NCBI GenBank assembly: GCA_964504195.1
Contig: CAZDDI010000118.1
Location: forward strand, 1 to 5,620
Direction of reading: 5' to 3'
DNA from: CAZDDI01 sp964504195
GTDB taxonomy: Bacteria; Chloroflexota; Anaerolineae; B4-G1; SLSP01
Length of the DNA: 5,620 nucleotides
This document shows positions 5,111 to 5,620 of the stretch, piece by piece (position 1 is the stretch's first letter; each line of letters begins with the position of its first letter). A program made the translations under genes and the position numbers. The notes beneath the pieces were generated by a model that was not told the DNA's origin, searched no databases, and saw only the letters and a list, made by a program, of their open reading frames with translations.

Positions 5111-5534
5111 CTAGCTTCTCGACCCGCGTACCATGCCGCCCACCTTCAAAAGTAGCGGCGAGGAAGGCATCTACGATGTCGAGCGCCAGCCCTTCGCCGA
5201 GGACGCGCCCGCCCAGTGCGAGGATGTTGGCGTTGTTGTGCATCCGCGCCATACGCGCCATGTAGGGATCGGTACAGAGCGCGGCCCGCGCACCGCGCAC
5301 CTTGTTCGCCGCGATGGAGATGCCAATCCCCGTGCCGCATACGATGATCCCGAAATCATACTCACCGGCGACCACTGCCCGCGCTACGGGCAAGGCATAG
5401 TCGGGGTAATCCACCGATGTGGTTGCATCGTGCGTCCCCTGATCGAAGACGGAGTGGTCGAGACTATTGAGATGGCGCTTCACGGCTTCCTTGAGTATGT
5501 AGCCGCCGTGATCGGAGCCAATAATGATGTGCAT
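5100..5534 (-). CDS. rpiB: Ribose-5-phosphate isomerase B
   Basis: This cytosolic enzyme (EC 5.3.1.6) interconverts ribose 5-phosphate and ribulose 5-phosphate in the non-oxidative pentose phosphate pathway. The 144-residue length is standard for the RpiB/LacAB fold. The N-terminal GSDHGG (6-11; Asp8, His9) binds substrate. CGTGIGISIAANK (66-78) carries Cys66, the general base of the Cys-type (E. coli-like) enzymes as opposed to the Glu-type actinobacterial ones. MHNNANILALGGR (98-110), with His99, and GGRHGTRVEKL (131-141) complete the active and phosphate-binding sites. The start is firm: GGAGGT at 5546-5541 lies 6 nt before the ATG. The related sugar isomerases LacA/LacB or allose-6-phosphate isomerases are alternatives, but the overall pattern is RpiB. 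The 3' end is built from heptamer repeat sequence, so the final three residues may be recently acquired. Confidence 0.96.
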   Translation of the reverse strand: MHIIIGSDHGGYILKEAVKRHLNSLDHSVFDQGTHDATTSVDYPDYALPVARAVVAGEYDFGIIVCGTGIGISIAANKVRGARAALCTDPYMARMARMHNNANILALGGRVLGEGLALDIVDAFLAATFEGGRHGTRVEKLDNA

Positions 5535-5540
5535 GGGTAA

Positions 5541-5546
5541 ACCTCC
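5541..5546 (-). promoter_or_regulatory. rpiB Shine-Dalgarno
   Basis: On the minus strand GGAGGT (5546-5541) is followed by a 6-nt spacer (TTACCC) and the rpiB ATG at 5534, preceded by a run of seven T. This near-ideal site decides the start. Confidence 0.85.
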
Positions 5547-5602
5547 AAAAAAATTAACTAAGAACGACTCCCCTGAAAAAAGGTGGCGCTAGGCATGAAA
5601 TA

Positions 5603-5617
5603 TGGTATAATATACCA
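5603..5617. promoter_or_regulatory. Palindromic extended -10 element, possible bidirectional promoter
   Basis: TGGTATA-A-TATACCA is a perfect 15-nt palindrome around a central A. On the plus strand it reads TGG-TATAAT (extended -10, hexamer 5606-5611), and on the minus strand TGG-TATATT (hexamer 5614-5609). Minus-strand use would start transcription near 5602 and give rpiB a leader of roughly 70 nt. Plus-strand use would serve a gene beyond the right edge. The minus -35 lies outside the window and no good plus -35 is visible, so this rests on the extended -10. It might instead be an operator. Confidence 0.5.
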
Positions 5618-5620
5618 ATA

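Noticed and set aside
5100..5620. Plus-strand open frame opposite rpiB
   Set aside because: Antisense shadow without a ribosome-binding site or motif; RpiB active-site residues are intact on the minus strand.

Overview
The window looks like chromosomal DNA from a GC-rich, free-living bacterium. Four housekeeping or catabolic genes (23S rRNA pseudouridine synthase, imidazolonepropionase, SbcD-type nuclease, ribose-5-phosphate isomerase B) are GC-rich, and the gaps between them are AT-rich. Short 7-bp tandem repeats in the gaps, a C-run/G-run palindrome at the left edge, and an HTH_34-type regulator paired with a small membrane protein together resemble Chloroflexota (Anaerolineae/Chloroflexia type). 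That assignment is an inference from style, not from a marker gene.

Layout, left to right. 1-250 is an AT-rich gap that opens with a 17-bp-stem palindrome. 251-2466 (minus strand) is a two-gene unit in which hutI is followed by an rluA/rluD-family gene whose GTG start overlaps the hutI stop. 2467-2742 is a divergent control region. Its left part consists of heptamer repeats forming the hutI leader; its right part is a consensus sigma-70 promoter (TTGACA, 16 bp, TATAAT) bracketed by matching operator-like repeats. 2743-3677 (plus strand) is a tightly coupled pair of genes, a six-helix membrane protein of unknown function and a 108-residue winged-helix regulator, with an ATGA overlap and a near-perfect Shine-Dalgarno in front of each. 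Their base composition is visibly lower in GC than that of the neighbours. 3678-3783 is a convergent gap. 3784-5016 (minus) is sbcD and 5100-5534 (minus) is rpiB, separated by heptamer repeats that fold into a 25-position inverted repeat containing the rpiB stop codon. 5535-5620 is the rpiB leader, ending in a palindromic -10-like element that could fire in both directions.

How the parts work together. hutI acts in histidine degradation, rluD in ribosome maturation, rpiB in the non-oxidative pentose phosphate pathway and sbcD in DNA end processing, so they share no obvious pathway. The one self-contained regulatory system is the membrane-protein/winged-helix pair with its own strong promoter and probable autoregulatory operators. 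It is the best candidate here for an uncharacterised system. The heptamer arrays are the other unusual theme: they reach into the hutI leader and the rpiB stop codon, and possibly the rluD stop codon. No RNA gene, CRISPR array or transposase was seen.
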